Notes: generated by a model not told the origin, from the letters alone. DNA of 12,023 nt from Alphaproteobacteria bacterium (GCA_023136145.1 JAGLRU010000273.1:1-12023); one strand, 5' to 3'. Positions 1 to 7,460 are shown, counted from the first letter of the stretch. Made by a program: numbers and translations.

Positions 1-1511
1 TCAGACATATTGTCCTTGATAATTTCGGTAATATGCGTAGTGACGACGGTGGAAGGATCAACAACAGTATAACCCTTGAAGTGAGCTTCCTCCCGAGAAT
101 CCTGACTAATCCACATAGCAGGCAAACCAAAGGTAGGTTCGCGTGTAGCCTCGCCGGGAAGATCAATCTTGTCGCCGGAAGGATTCATGCAGAGCAACAT
201 ATCTGGGCTAATTTCACCCTTCCCCGCCTCGATTTCCTTGATGCGAACGACATACGTTGTGGCAGGCAGTTGCAGATTATCCTGAATGCGAACAGAAGGC
301 AAAATGAAACCCATATCCTCGGCCAACTGACGGCGAAGCCCCTTAATCTGATCGGTCAGCTTTCCTTTCTCTTTACTGTTGACCAACGGCAGCAGACCAT
401 AGCCTAACTCGATCCGCAAAGTGTCGATAGCCAGTGCTCTAGAGATCGGCTCTTCCGCCACCGGTATTTTAGCTTGCTCCACCCTTTCAGTTTCAACTTT
501 CGTTGCCAGTTCACTTTTCCGAGTTTCCCTTACGCTGTAAGCGAAAAAACCAGCCGTACCTGCCATCAACATAAAAGGGAAAGCTGGAATTCCCGGCAAC
601 ACTGCCAACACAGTCATAAGAACAGCACTTAAAATAAGTGCCTGCGGGTGGTTGCTTAACTGCGCAAAAATAGCCTTATCAGTGGAACCTTTAACACCAG
701 CTTTCGATACCAAAAGACCAGCAGCTACGGAGACTATCAGTGCTGGAACCTGCGTAACAAGACCATCGCCAATAGTCAGATAAGTATAAGCTCCGGCAGC
801 TTCGGAAAAGCCGAGGTCTTTCTGCGCCACACCAACAACAATACCACCGATAATATTGATAAAAACGATCAACAGCCCTGCGATTGCATCTCCGCGCACA
901 AACTTGGAAGCACCATCCATAGCTCCGAAAAATCCGCTCTCCTGCTCCAGTGCTAAACGACGCGCTTTTGCCTCCGACTCGTTGATAATGCCAGCAGACA
1001 AGTCAGCATCGATAGCCATCTGCTTACCGGGCATAGCATCCAAACTGAACCTCGCAGCGACCTCTGCGATGCGACCAGCACCCTTCGTGATTACAACGAA
1101 GTTGACAATAACAAGGATGGAAAACACGATAACACCGATGACGAAATTGTCCTGCATCACGAAACTGCCGAAGGCCTCGATAACATGCCCGGCAGCATCC
1201 TTACCCTCATGCCCGTTCGCCAAAATCAGGCGAGTGGAGGCGAGGTTAAGCGATAGACGGATCATCGTAGAAATCAGAAGAATGCTCGGAAACGAGCTTA
1301 AGTCCAGAGGACGATCAATAAACAGCACCGTCATCAAAATCAAAACAGAGAAAGAAAGTGAGAGCGCAAGCGAGATGTCCAGCAACCATGTCGGCAGAGG
1401 CAAGATCAGTACGACCAGAATGGCAACGATGCCAAGCGCAAGTGCCACATCTCCTTTCATCCTGTATCCAGTTGATGCTTTGCCTATCGCTGGTGCCGTA
1501 GTTTCAGCCAT
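1..1511 (-). CDS. flhA: FlhA, flagellar type III export gate protein (3' end cut by window edge)
   Basis: FlhA is the large inner-membrane component of the flagellar export gate; it forms a ring under the basal body and passes substrates to the channel. The frame is open from ATG at 1511 to the window edge, about 503 codons of the roughly 690 usual for the family, so the end of the cytoplasmic domain is missing. Visible are several hydrophobic helices (about residues 22-62, 75-97, 121-141, 208-228, 245-268 and further ones after 285) and the conserved cytoplasmic loop of the FHIPEP family (about 141-205, with GAGRIAEVAARF and the SLDAMPGKQMAIDADL segment). The soluble domain begins around residue 325. 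The start overlaps the flbD stop by 8 nt, which suggests translational coupling; the Shine-Dalgarno sequence is weak. It is the last visible gene of the fliF operon. Family identity is secure; the reading is by eye. Confidence 0.96.
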   Translation of the reverse strand, partial: MAETTAPAIGKASTGYRMKGDVALALGIVAILVVLILPLPTWLLDISLALSLSFSVLILMTVLFIDRPLDLSSFPSILLISTMIRLSLNLASTRLILANGHEGKDAAGHVIEAFGSFVMQDNFVIGVIVFSILVIVNFVVITKGAGRIAEVAARFSLDAMPGKQMAIDADLSAGIINESEAKARRLALEQESGFFGAMDGASKFVRGDAIAGLLIVFINIIGGIVVGVAQKDLGFSEAAGAYTYLTIGDGLVTQVPALIVSVAAGLLVSKAGVKGSTDKAIFAQLSNHPQALILSAVLMTVLAVLPGIPAFPFMLMAGTAGFFAYSVRETRKSELATKVETERVEQAKIPVAEEPISRALAIDTLRIELGYGLLPLVNSKEKGKLTDQIKGLRRQLAEDMGFILPSVRIQDNLQLPATTYVVRIKEIEAGKGEISPDMLLCMNPSGDKIDLPGEATREPTFGLPAMWISQDSREEAHFKGYTVVDPSTVVTTHITEIIKDNMS

Positions 1512-2841
1512 GAGCAGATTCCCGTTCGCCGTATTCTTTCAGCTTATTGCGGAGCGTGCGGATTGAGATGCCAAGAATGCTAGCCGCATGTGTACGATTG
1601 CCAAGGCAATGATCCAATGTATTCACAATCAATTCACGCTCGACATCAGAAACAGTACGCTCAACAAAAGAGGACATGGGAGCATCGCTACTTGCCGTTT
1701 TTTCGGTGACAGCCTCCGCGACTTTTTCAACGACAGACGTTTTCTGATCAGGAGAATGAATAACTGCGGACTCAATTTCCTCATCCTGCGACATCAAGAC
1801 GGCACGGTGTATGGTGTTCTCCAACTCCCGTATGTTGCCTTGCCAATGGCGATTCGTTAGCTTTTTAGCGGCGGATTCGGAAATCTTCTTTATCGGAATG
1901 TCGTTTTGCTCGCTATATTTGGTAACGAAAAACCGAGCAAGAGGCAGTATATCGGATGGACGTTCGCGCAGCGCAGGCAGTGGCAGACTTACAACATTAA
2001 GGCGAAAATACAAGTCTTCACGAAACTGACCAGACTTGACGCAAGCTTCCAAATCGCGGTTGCTGGTGGCGATAAGACGGATGTCTATCTTGACAGACTT
2101 TGCACCGCCAATACGATCAATCACACGTTCCTGAATGGCGCGAAGCAGCTTTGCCTGCAACGATGGGTGCATCTCGCTGACTTCATCCAGCAGTAGTGTT
2201 CCGCCGTTTGCTTCCTCAAATTTACCAATACGACGCGCAACAGCTCCGGTAAAAGCTCCCTTCTCATGACCAAAAAGCTCCGATTCCAAAAGAGTTTCAG
2301 GAATGGCAGCGCAGTTCAGAGAAATAAAAGGCCCCCGGACACGCTTGCTCTTCTGATGAATATAGCTGGACATGACTTCCTTGCCAGTACCAGACTCTCC
2401 TGTGATAAGCACAGTGGCATCGGAAGGTGCTATCCTGTCAGCCAGATGCAGAACAGCCTTCATTGAGGGATCGTTCGCGATCATCGTGTTGTTTTCTTCA
2501 GTCACTGCCTGAAGAACGGCTGCAATCAATTCAGCATCCGGCGGAAGCGGAATATATTCACGTGCGCCCGCCTTGATGGCCTTTACAGCACTGGCTGCAG
2601 ACGTACCTATACCACAAGCGACGACTGGCACGATAAACCGCTCAGCCTTCAGCCGCCCGATAATGTCGGCGATGTTAAGCTTCACGTCCATCATGATAAG
2701 ATCGGCACCCTTGCCGGAGCGAAGCGCACCCAAAGCCTGCTCAACATCTTCGGCATGAGACACTTTCGCACCCTTGCCGACTGCGATCTTGCCGGCGGTA
2801 CTGATTTGCCCGTTTAGGCTACCGATAATCATCAGGCGCAT
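1504..2841 (-). CDS. flbD: FlbD-type sigma-54-dependent flagellar transcriptional regulator
   Basis: The protein is 445 aa: an N-terminal receiver-like domain (1-115), a central AAA+ sigma-54 activation domain (about 122-350) and a C-terminal Fis-type helix-turn-helix (about 404-438). The ATPase looks complete: Walker A GESGTGKE (148-155), the sigma-54 contact loop GAFTGA (195-200), Walker B TLLLDE (215-220), an REDLYFRLNV segment with arginine-finger candidates near 274-280, and sensor 2 GNIREL (335-340). The receiver domain is degenerate: the acidic pair after strand 1 is absent (RLMIIGSLN) and the conserved Lys of the KP motif is Leu (YIPLP), but an Asp remains at position 52 (MMDVKL). This matches Caulobacter FlbD, which activates late and represses early flagellar genes and is controlled by FliX. 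No kinase or fliX gene lies in the window. It sits between fliN and flhA, as expected for this group. Confidence 0.95.
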   Translation of the reverse strand: MRLMIIGSLNGQISTAGKIAVGKGAKVSHAEDVEQALGALRSGKGADLIMMDVKLNIADIIGRLKAERFIVPVVACGIGTSAASAVKAIKAGAREYIPLPPDAELIAAVLQAVTEENNTMIANDPSMKAVLHLADRIAPSDATVLITGESGTGKEVMSSYIHQKSKRVRGPFISLNCAAIPETLLESELFGHEKGAFTGAVARRIGKFEEANGGTLLLDEVSEMHPSLQAKLLRAIQERVIDRIGGAKSVKIDIRLIATSNRDLEACVKSGQFREDLYFRLNVVSLPLPALRERPSDILPLARFFVTKYSEQNDIPIKKISESAAKKLTNRHWQGNIRELENTIHRAVLMSQDEEIESAVIHSPDQKTSVVEKVAEAVTEKTASSDAPMSSFVERTVSDVERELIVNTLDHCLGNRTHAASILGISIRTLRNKLKEYGERESAHG

Positions 2842-2873
2842 AATGCGTCATCCTCTCCGATAACAAAAAATTA

Positions 2874-3188
2874 CTACGCCCGATCCGATTTCACGATTTC
2901 TGTCATCGTAACGCCCAGACGATCCTCGACGACTATCACTTCGCCACGAGCGACAAGCCGATTGTTCACATATATGTCGATGGCCTCACCAACCTTGCGG
3001 TCAAGCTCTACGACCGCACCACGCCCCAGCTTTAAAAGCTGACTCACCTGCATAGTGGACTTTCCCAGCACAACTGAAATCTGCACGGGAATGTCGTAAA
3101 TCGCGTCAATATCCTTTTTGCGAGTCTCTACGGTTTCACTTGGCTTCATTTCCTCAAATTCGACGCTCTGGGTAGGATCGTTTGTCAT
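2874..3188 (-). CDS. fliN: FliN, flagellar motor switch C-ring protein
   Basis: This 104-aa protein is the SpoA-domain subunit at the base of the C ring, where it takes part in rotation switching and docks the FliH-FliI export complex. The SpoA domain fills residues about 32-100, with the typical strings IPVQISVVLGKSTMQVSQLL, LGRGAVVELDRKVGEAIDIYVNNRLVARGEV and VVEDRLGVTMTEIV. The N-terminal 30 residues are polar and acidic, as in other alphaproteobacterial FliN. A perfect AGGAGG lies on the coding strand opposite 3201-3206, 12 nt ahead of the ATG; this is a little long, but no in-frame start lies closer. It follows fliH by 28 nt and precedes flbD by 32 nt. FliM is not in the window and must be encoded elsewhere. 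Confidence 0.96.
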   Translation of the reverse strand: MTNDPTQSVEFEEMKPSETVETRKKDIDAIYDIPVQISVVLGKSTMQVSQLLKLGRGAVVELDRKVGEAIDIYVNNRLVARGEVIVVEDRLGVTMTEIVKSDRA

Positions 3189-3216
3189 TGGCTTCTTTTG
3201 CCTCCTGTTGATGTTA

Positions 3217-3849
3217 TCATTTCTCGTTATGCGCTAAAATAGCTTCCATGCAAGCGATGGACTTGGTGAATTCGTTTTCGATCTGCGTAAAGAGCCTCTC
3301 ATAAAGTCGTTCCATACCGCCATCCGCCCATTCCACACGACAATCCGTAGAAAGAAGGCTATCATCAGCAAGTAAAATAACTTTCCCCGCATATCCTTTT
3401 TCAAGAGCAAGAGCATCCATCCTGATTTTAAGCGCGTCAAGATGCTCGGACGGAACTATCACAGCAATGCGTGGCTCGTCCTGCCTTGCTTCCACTGCTT
3501 CTATAACGACACTCTCAATTTCGGGTAGAGCGTACTGAACTGCAAATTTTGGTACAAGCTTATGTGCTATCCGTATGGCCAGCTTCGTTGCCCCGATACA
3601 TTTTTCCACCTCGCGGCGTTCTTCCTCTTGCGCCAGTTCATCAACGATCCCCAAAGCTTTCTGGAGAAGCTCGGCAAGACGTTCTTCCTGAAGCAGCCTA
3701 GCATCTTTCAATCCCTCCACCCTGCCAAGTTCAAAGCTCTTAGCTCTGGCCTGCACCATCTGCTCTTCGGTGTATATCTCAATATCAACCTTCGACTTCA
3801 TGCTATTAAAGTCGTTAGTATCGAACAGGAATTTTTTCATGTCGGTCAT
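3217..3849 (-). CDS. fliH: FliH (FlbE-like), flagellar export ATPase regulator
   Basis: FliH binds the export ATPase FliI, holds it in check and brings it to the C ring through FliN. This 210-aa protein has the expected build: a short N-terminal segment with aromatic residues (KKFLFDTNDF, 5-14), a long charged helical or coiled-coil region (about 25-100), and a C-terminal globular domain with the family's CRVEWADGGMERL segment (170-182). FliH is poorly conserved, so the call rests on this C-terminal motif, on length and on position between fliG and fliN, where Caulobacter has flbE. It starts 19 nt after fliG. The ATG at 3849 has no well-placed Shine-Dalgarno; the Met at codon 4 (3840) is an alternative start with AGGG 12 nt upstream. 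fliI is not in the window. Confidence 0.88.
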   Translation of the reverse strand: MTDMKKFLFDTNDFNSMKSKVDIEIYTEEQMVQARAKSFELGRVEGLKDARLLQEERLAELLQKALGIVDELAQEEERREVEKCIGATKLAIRIAHKLVPKFAVQYALPEIESVVIEAVEARQDEPRIAVIVPSEHLDALKIRMDALALEKGYAGKVILLADDSLLSTDCRVEWADGGMERLYERLFTQIENEFTKSIACMEAILAHNEK

Positions 3850-3868
3850 CTACCCTGTTCCATCTTTC

Positions 3869-4885
3869 CTAGAAGATAAGTTCATCATCATCCTTCGAAG
3901 TCACAATGGTAATTTCACTGCGGTCGGCAAGGTCTTTGGTTACAGAAACAATGCTCTGCTGTGCTTCCTCGACATCTTTAAGGCGAACTGGACCCATCGC
4001 GGCAATGTCCTCCTTCATCATCTTAGAGGCACGTTCAGACATATTGGAGAAAAAGAGATCCTTCATAGCATCGGAAGCTCCCTTCAGAGCCATTGGTATT
4101 TTCTCTCTGTCTGAACTACGGATGATCGTCTGCATAGCACTTGGATCAAGCTTGGCAAGATCATCAAAGGTGAACATCAGGCTGCGTATCTTCTCGGCAG
4201 AATCCGGATTGCGCTCCTCCAAAGAAGACATAAATTTCGTCTCAACTGCGCGCTCCAGATTGTTGAATATTTCAGCCATAATTTCGTGGGAATCGCGTCG
4301 ATTGGTACGAGCTAAGTTCGACATAAACTCCGTCCTAAGCGTACGCTCGACATCATCTAGGACTTCCTTCTGGACGGCTTCCATCCGAAGCATCCGCATT
4401 ACAACTTCCATCGCAAAGCCCTCTGGCAGCATCGCCAGTACGCGGGCAGCATGTTCCGGCGTAATTTTCGAGACAACGACAGCAACGGTCTGCGGATATT
4501 CCTTCTGCAAGTAGTTGGCTAAAATATCCTCGTTAACGTTGCTAAGCTTTTCCCACATGGTGCGACCTGCGGGGCCGCGTATCTCCTCCATGATTGTATC
4601 GACCTTGTCCTTGCCAAGCACGCGAGCCAATAAACGCTCAGTCGAGTCAAGTGAGCCGACGAGGGAATTCGTCGTACTCATACTTTCGGCGAATTCAACG
4701 AACAACCGTTCCGTCACATTAGCACTGATTTTACCAAGAGAAGACATAGTATGCGAAATCTGCATAATTTCATCTTCGTCAAGCTGATTGAATATCTTCG
4801 CCGTATGATCCTCGCCAAGAGAAAGCAGCAAGATGGCCGATTTTTCGGCACCATTCAGGGTACGATAATCTTCACGGACGCGCAT
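3869..4885 (-). CDS. fliG: FliG, flagellar rotor/switch protein
   Basis: FliG links the MS ring (FliF) to the C ring and carries the charged helix that interacts with the MotA stator. At 338 aa it has the usual length. The N-terminal FliF-binding domain is residues about 8-100 ([22 protein letters not shown]). The middle domain (about 115-195) carries KEYPQ at 128-132 where many FliG proteins have EHPQ. The C-terminal torque domain (about 200-330) has [33 protein letters not shown] with alternating charges, then [27 protein letters not shown]. The start follows the fliF stop by 3 nt. A good AGGAGA (coding strand, opposite 4894-4899) lies 8 nt ahead of the ATG and inside the end of fliF, so the two genes are probably co-translated. 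All domains appear present. Confidence 0.98.
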   Translation of the reverse strand: MRVREDYRTLNGAEKSAILLLSLGEDHTAKIFNQLDEDEIMQISHTMSSLGKISANVTERLFVEFAESMSTTNSLVGSLDSTERLLARVLGKDKVDTIMEEIRGPAGRTMWEKLSNVNEDILANYLQKEYPQTVAVVVSKITPEHAARVLAMLPEGFAMEVVMRMLRMEAVQKEVLDDVERTLRTEFMSNLARTNRRDSHEIMAEIFNNLERAVETKFMSSLEERNPDSAEKIRSLMFTFDDLAKLDPSAMQTIIRSSDREKIPMALKGASDAMKDLFFSNMSERASKMMKEDIAAMGPVRLKDVEEAQQSIVSVTKDLADRSEITIVTSKDDDELIF

Positions 4886-4888
4886 TTA

Positions 4889-6583
4889 TCAATTCTCCTG
4901 TGACATCCAAGAACGAATGACGGCTACCGTTTCACCCGGATGATTCGTCACCAGTTCGCTAATTTTCTGAACGGAGGATGCCTTGACCTTTCCCTCCACC
5001 TGCGACATATCGATCATGGCCTCCAGCTCACTTTCTTCATTACTTTCCGGAGGGGGGGCGATCTGCGCCTGTCTTCCACTTGACAACAGAGCCGTCTCTT
5101 CCGCGAGCGTACTGCCAATTTGACGAGGTGCTCTCAATGAAGTCTGGGCAATGTGCGTGGCGAGTGGCCTTAAAACCAGAAGAATAACGAGAATAGCAAC
5201 AATGCTAAGAGTAACAGTCTCAGCAACTCCCAGCAAATCAGCCTTCTGGAAGCCCATTATCATGCCGTCATCCTTAAGATTTTTTTCAACTAAAACTTCT
5301 TCAGCAAACTGCATATTGACAACCTGAAGCGTATCACCTCGATCTTCATCGTAGCCAACGGAAGATTTAACAAGACTAGTGATTTTGTCCATTTCAGCCT
5401 GATCGCGTGGTATATATTTCTGTGGAGGCTGCCAGCCTTCGGGAGCATCTTCCGGAGGCGTTACACTGGCATCTGTCTCATAGCGTCCATCTACAAGCAC
5501 CGCAACGGAAATTTTCTGCACCTGTCCGCTGGCACGCACCAAATTTTCAATAGTTTTACTGATTTCAAAGTTGGTGACTTCCTCGGTACGGTTATTCTTG
5601 CTAGCGGGGATATTTTCTGGAGATCTCATAGAGGCAACAGGAAGTCCGGGCAAATTGTTTTCAACGGTCACCGCGCTGGCATTGCCCGCACCCGCATTAT
5701 CTACATTTTCCTCGCTGGTCGTCTGTGTAGACCTTACAACCTGACCTTCCGGATCATAGGATTCCGAATTGCGATTGACGACATCAAAATTCATTTCAGC
5801 CGCAACAGTGGCACGAACCCTGCCATAGCCAACGATCCGCCCAACCATATCCTCTATTGATCGCGCTACGCGCCGTTCATATTTCTGCTTCATTTCCTCA
5901 CCACTACGGGCAGAGGTATTGTCGCTTTCATCATCATCACCTCGAGCGAGCAGATTACCGTTCTGATCAATCACGGCAACATTAGATGCTTTCAATTGCG
6001 GCACTGCTGCTGCGATAAGATGCTGAATGCTCTGAATCTGCTCCCGACCTATCGACGTAACATTACGCAGGTGCAGAAATACACTGGCACTCGCAGGCCT
6101 GCTTTCCTTACTGAACAACTCACGCTGCGACAAAACTAGGTGAACGCGCGCACTATTAACGGAAGTGATCGTCCCTATAGACCGAGATAGCTCTCCCTCC
6201 AAGGCTCGAATTTGATTGATGTTCTGCACAAAGCTAGTCGTTCCGAAAGATTGCTTCTGGTCGAAAATTTCATAACCAACAGTGCCCTGATGAGGCAAAC
6301 CATCCTGCGCCAGCAAAATGCGAGCCTTGCCCACTTCTTTTTGCGGAACCGTCACCGAAGAACCGTCCTCGCTGATTTTGTAAGGGATTTTGACAATATC
6401 CAGCTTGGCCGCAATCTCAGTAGAATCAGAGACTGACAGCCCACCGTATAAAAGAGTCATCCCCGGCGCATTGGATCGGACGGCAATGAAAATAAAAAAG
6501 ATCACCAACCCAAAAAACGTCAGCAGCATCACCGCAAGACGTCCAGCACCCAAGTTCTTTAGTGTTTCAAAAAGAGCATCCAC
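4889..6583 (-). CDS. fliF: FliF, flagellar MS-ring protein (GTG start)
   Basis: FliF forms the MS ring in the inner membrane, the first structure assembled in the basal body. The 564-aa protein has a first membrane helix (about 17-35), the ring-building motif domains (RBM1/2 about 45-215, with GTVGYEIFDQKQSFGTTSFVQNINQIRALEGELSRSI and SARVHLVLSQRELF), a long periplasmic region with an RBM3-type part, a second membrane helix (about 455-474), and a cytoplasmic tail whose last 35 residues (EGKVKASSVQKISELVTNHPGETVAVIRSWM) form the FliG-binding segment. The start is GTG at 6583: the upstream frame has no ATG before a stop, AGGGGG sits 6 nt ahead, and the resulting N-terminus (MDALFETLKNLGAGRL) looks like that of other alphaproteobacterial FliF. 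An ATG 2 nt upstream is in another frame. It is the first gene of the operon. Confidence 0.98.
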   Translation of the reverse strand: MDALFETLKNLGAGRLAVMLLTFFGLVIFFIFIAVRSNAPGMTLLYGGLSVSDSTEIAAKLDIVKIPYKISEDGSSVTVPQKEVGKARILLAQDGLPHQGTVGYEIFDQKQSFGTTSFVQNINQIRALEGELSRSIGTITSVNSARVHLVLSQRELFSKESRPASASVFLHLRNVTSIGREQIQSIQHLIAAAVPQLKASNVAVIDQNGNLLARGDDDESDNTSARSGEEMKQKYERRVARSIEDMVGRIVGYGRVRATVAAEMNFDVVNRNSESYDPEGQVVRSTQTTSEENVDNAGAGNASAVTVENNLPGLPVASMRSPENIPASKNNRTEEVTNFEISKTIENLVRASGQVQKISVAVLVDGRYETDASVTPPEDAPEGWQPPQKYIPRDQAEMDKITSLVKSSVGYDEDRGDTLQVVNMQFAEEVLVEKNLKDDGMIMGFQKADLLGVAETVTLSIVAILVILLVLRPLATHIAQTSLRAPRQIGSTLAEETALLSSGRQAQIAPPPESNEESELEAMIDMSQVEGKVKASSVQKISELVTNHPGETVAVIRSWMSQEN

Positions 6584-6589
6584 ATCACG

Positions 6590-6595
6590 CCCCCT
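6590..6595 (-). promoter_or_regulatory. Ribosome binding site deciding the GTG start of fliF
   Basis: The coding strand reads AGGGGG here, leaving a 6-nt spacer before the GTG at 6583. This supports the GTG start over an out-of-frame ATG at 6585 that overlaps it. Confidence 0.75.
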
Positions 6596-6691
6596 TGCTT
6601 TTAGATCACGTCAAAAAACAGAATCCGGGCGTTTATAAAAAAGCTAAACCCAAAACCCCACGCTTTTCAGAGTAAGCTATTTTTTCGAACT

Positions 6692-6706
6692 AGGCAAATT
6701 TTGCCT
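6692..6706. promoter_or_regulatory. 15-bp perfect palindrome upstream of fliF, possible FlbD (ftr-like) operator
   Basis: AGGCAAA-T-TTTGCCT is a perfect inverted repeat with 7-bp arms and one central base, about 109 bp upstream of the fliF start. In Caulobacter, FlbD binds GGC-containing ftr inverted repeats and represses the fliF promoter. The resemblance of this site to ftr is from memory and not aligned. The symmetry is seen directly; the binding protein is inference. Confidence 0.45.
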
Positions 6707-6742
6707 GATCGTTATTAACATGTACACCATAACACTTAACAA

Positions 6743-6776
6743 ACGATTGTTTTCTATAGGTTATTTTAACAATCGT
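6743..6776. repeat. 9-bp inverted repeat with 16-nt spacer
   Basis: ACGATTGTT (6743-6751) is matched by its exact complement AACAATCGT (6768-6776). The spacer is AT-rich and includes a TTAA half-site that touches the right arm. A further ACAATCGT lies at 6859-6866. It could be a paired protein-binding site; as a hairpin it has no T tract and is unlikely to be a terminator. Confidence 0.5.
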
Positions 6777-6790
6777 CATAAGCATTCCAG

Positions 6791-6823
6791 AGTAATCAAG
6801 TAGTAAACAAATAGTAAATAATC
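6791..6823. repeat. Three imperfect 11-bp tandem repeats
   Basis: AGTAATCAAGT, AGTAAACAAAT and AGTAAATAATC follow each other at exactly 11-bp spacing, close to one helical turn. They stop three bases before the TTAA-N7-TTAA box, whose two halves are also 11 bp apart. AT richness makes chance similarity possible. Confidence 0.5.
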
Positions 6824-6825
6824 TA

Positions 6826-6863
6826 TTAATTAATCATTAACGCGCTATTTACTTGCATACAAT
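6826..6863 (+). promoter_or_regulatory. Candidate CtrA-controlled promoter for the FlaG-like gene
   Basis: TTAA (6826-6829), seven bases, then TTAAC (6837-6841) matches the CtrA box TTAA-N7-TTAA exactly. Fifteen bases after TTAACG lies TACAAT (6858-6863), one mismatch from the -10 consensus, so the second half-site would cover the -35 position as in CtrA-activated promoters. The implied 5' leader to the ATG at 6954 is about 85 nt. An alternative, non-CtrA promoter is a weak TTGCAT (6853) with TATTAT (6876) at 17 bp. The box is symmetric and might also serve fliF, 243 bp away. CtrA control is inference. Confidence 0.5.
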
Positions 6864-6953
6864 CGTAATATGTATTATTATAAAATTAGTAGTATTAGGT
6901 CAGCATTCTAGGAAGATCTGACTTAGTTACGGGGATGATAGGAGCCATAGAAG

Positions 6954-7409
6954 ATGGTTGATGCTATCAACATGTTGACGATGCAAAGCACAATGCCGAG
7001 GTTCACGCCTCAGGATGCGTGTGTTTCTGTTTCCGAAAACTCCCTGCAAATTGCCGACATTGATTTCGTCATTTCCAGCATTCGCGTAGACAACCTGCAA
7101 AACGTAGCTATCCTTGAATATCGTTCTGGCAAGACAGGCGAGGTTATGCAGCAATTCCCAACGCAGGTTCAAATAGAAGCTTTCAAACGCGCCGAACAGC
7201 TCCAAATAGCACAAAAACAAGCACTTCAACAAGTTACTCAACACAACACAACGCCAATAGTCGATGCTCCGACCATTGAAACTCCGACCATACAGGCACC
7301 ACCATCAGCTCCTGTTTTTCAGTCCGCGCCATCTCCCGCTCCTGTTACAAACACTGAGAGCGGCGGTTCAGCTGGTACACCGCACAGCACGCAATCCATT
7401 CTGGTCTGA
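6954..7409 (+). CDS. Small FlaG-like protein with proline-rich tail
   Basis: This 151-aa protein has no membrane segment or signal peptide that I can see. Residues about 37-82 (DFVISSIRVDNLQNVAILEYRSGKTGEVMQQFPTQVQIEAFKRAEQ) resemble the core of the FlaG family, in particular GKTGEVMQQFP at 59-69, which parallels the family's TGEVIRQIP signature. The C-terminal third (about 99-150) is low-complexity, rich in Pro, Ala, Thr and Ser, and contains repeats of the APT/TPTI type (DAPTIETPTIQAPP). AGGAG at 6940-6944 sits 9 nt ahead of the ATG. FlaG influences filament length or cap function in some bacteria, but its role is not settled. Being divergent from fliF supports a flagellar job. The family call rests on one short motif, so 'flagellar-locus hypothetical protein' is a safe fallback. 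Confidence 0.62.
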   Translation: MVDAINMLTMQSTMPRFTPQDACVSVSENSLQIADIDFVISSIRVDNLQNVAILEYRSGKTGEVMQQFPTQVQIEAFKRAEQLQIAQKQALQQVTQHNTTPIVDAPTIETPTIQAPPSAPVFQSAPSPAPVTNTESGGSAGTPHSTQSILV

Positions 7410-7460
7410 GCTATATAACCACCTACTCACTGAAAACAATTCACGAAACCTTGAGTTGCA

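Larger units (their letters stand above)
6584..6953. other. Divergent AT-rich regulatory region between fliF and the FlaG-like gene
   Basis: This 370-nt stretch carries no convincing gene. It separates the divergently read fliF operon and FlaG-like gene, so it should contain promoters for both. Seen inside it are a GGCA/TGCC palindrome (6692-6706), a spaced 9-bp inverted repeat (6743-6776), three 11-bp-phased repeats (6791-6823), a TTAA-N7-TTAA box (6826-6840) with a candidate -10 (6858-6863), and further lone TTAA sites at 6715, 6736 and 6766. No clear sigma-54 -24/-12 pair was found by eye. Confidence 0.8.

Noticed and set aside
856..1566. 236-codon open frame on the plus strand
   Set aside because: It lies antisense to flhA and the end of flbD, has no recognisable family features or ribosome site, and the minus-strand flhA reading is clearly conserved.
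374..2029. Possible overlapping coding frames on the plus strand across flhA/flbD
   Set aside because: Short frames such as 1588-1860 and 1811-2029 have compositions expected from antisense reading of conserved genes.
3906..4514. 202-codon open frame on the plus strand
   Set aside because: It is antisense to fliG, Ser/Arg-rich in the way of shadow frames, and has no independent support.
6584..6953. Sigma-54 -24/-12 promoter for fliF
   Set aside because: I searched both strands for a GG-N10-GC pair of the TGGCAC-N5-TTGC type and saw no convincing one; early flagellar genes are not expected to need it.
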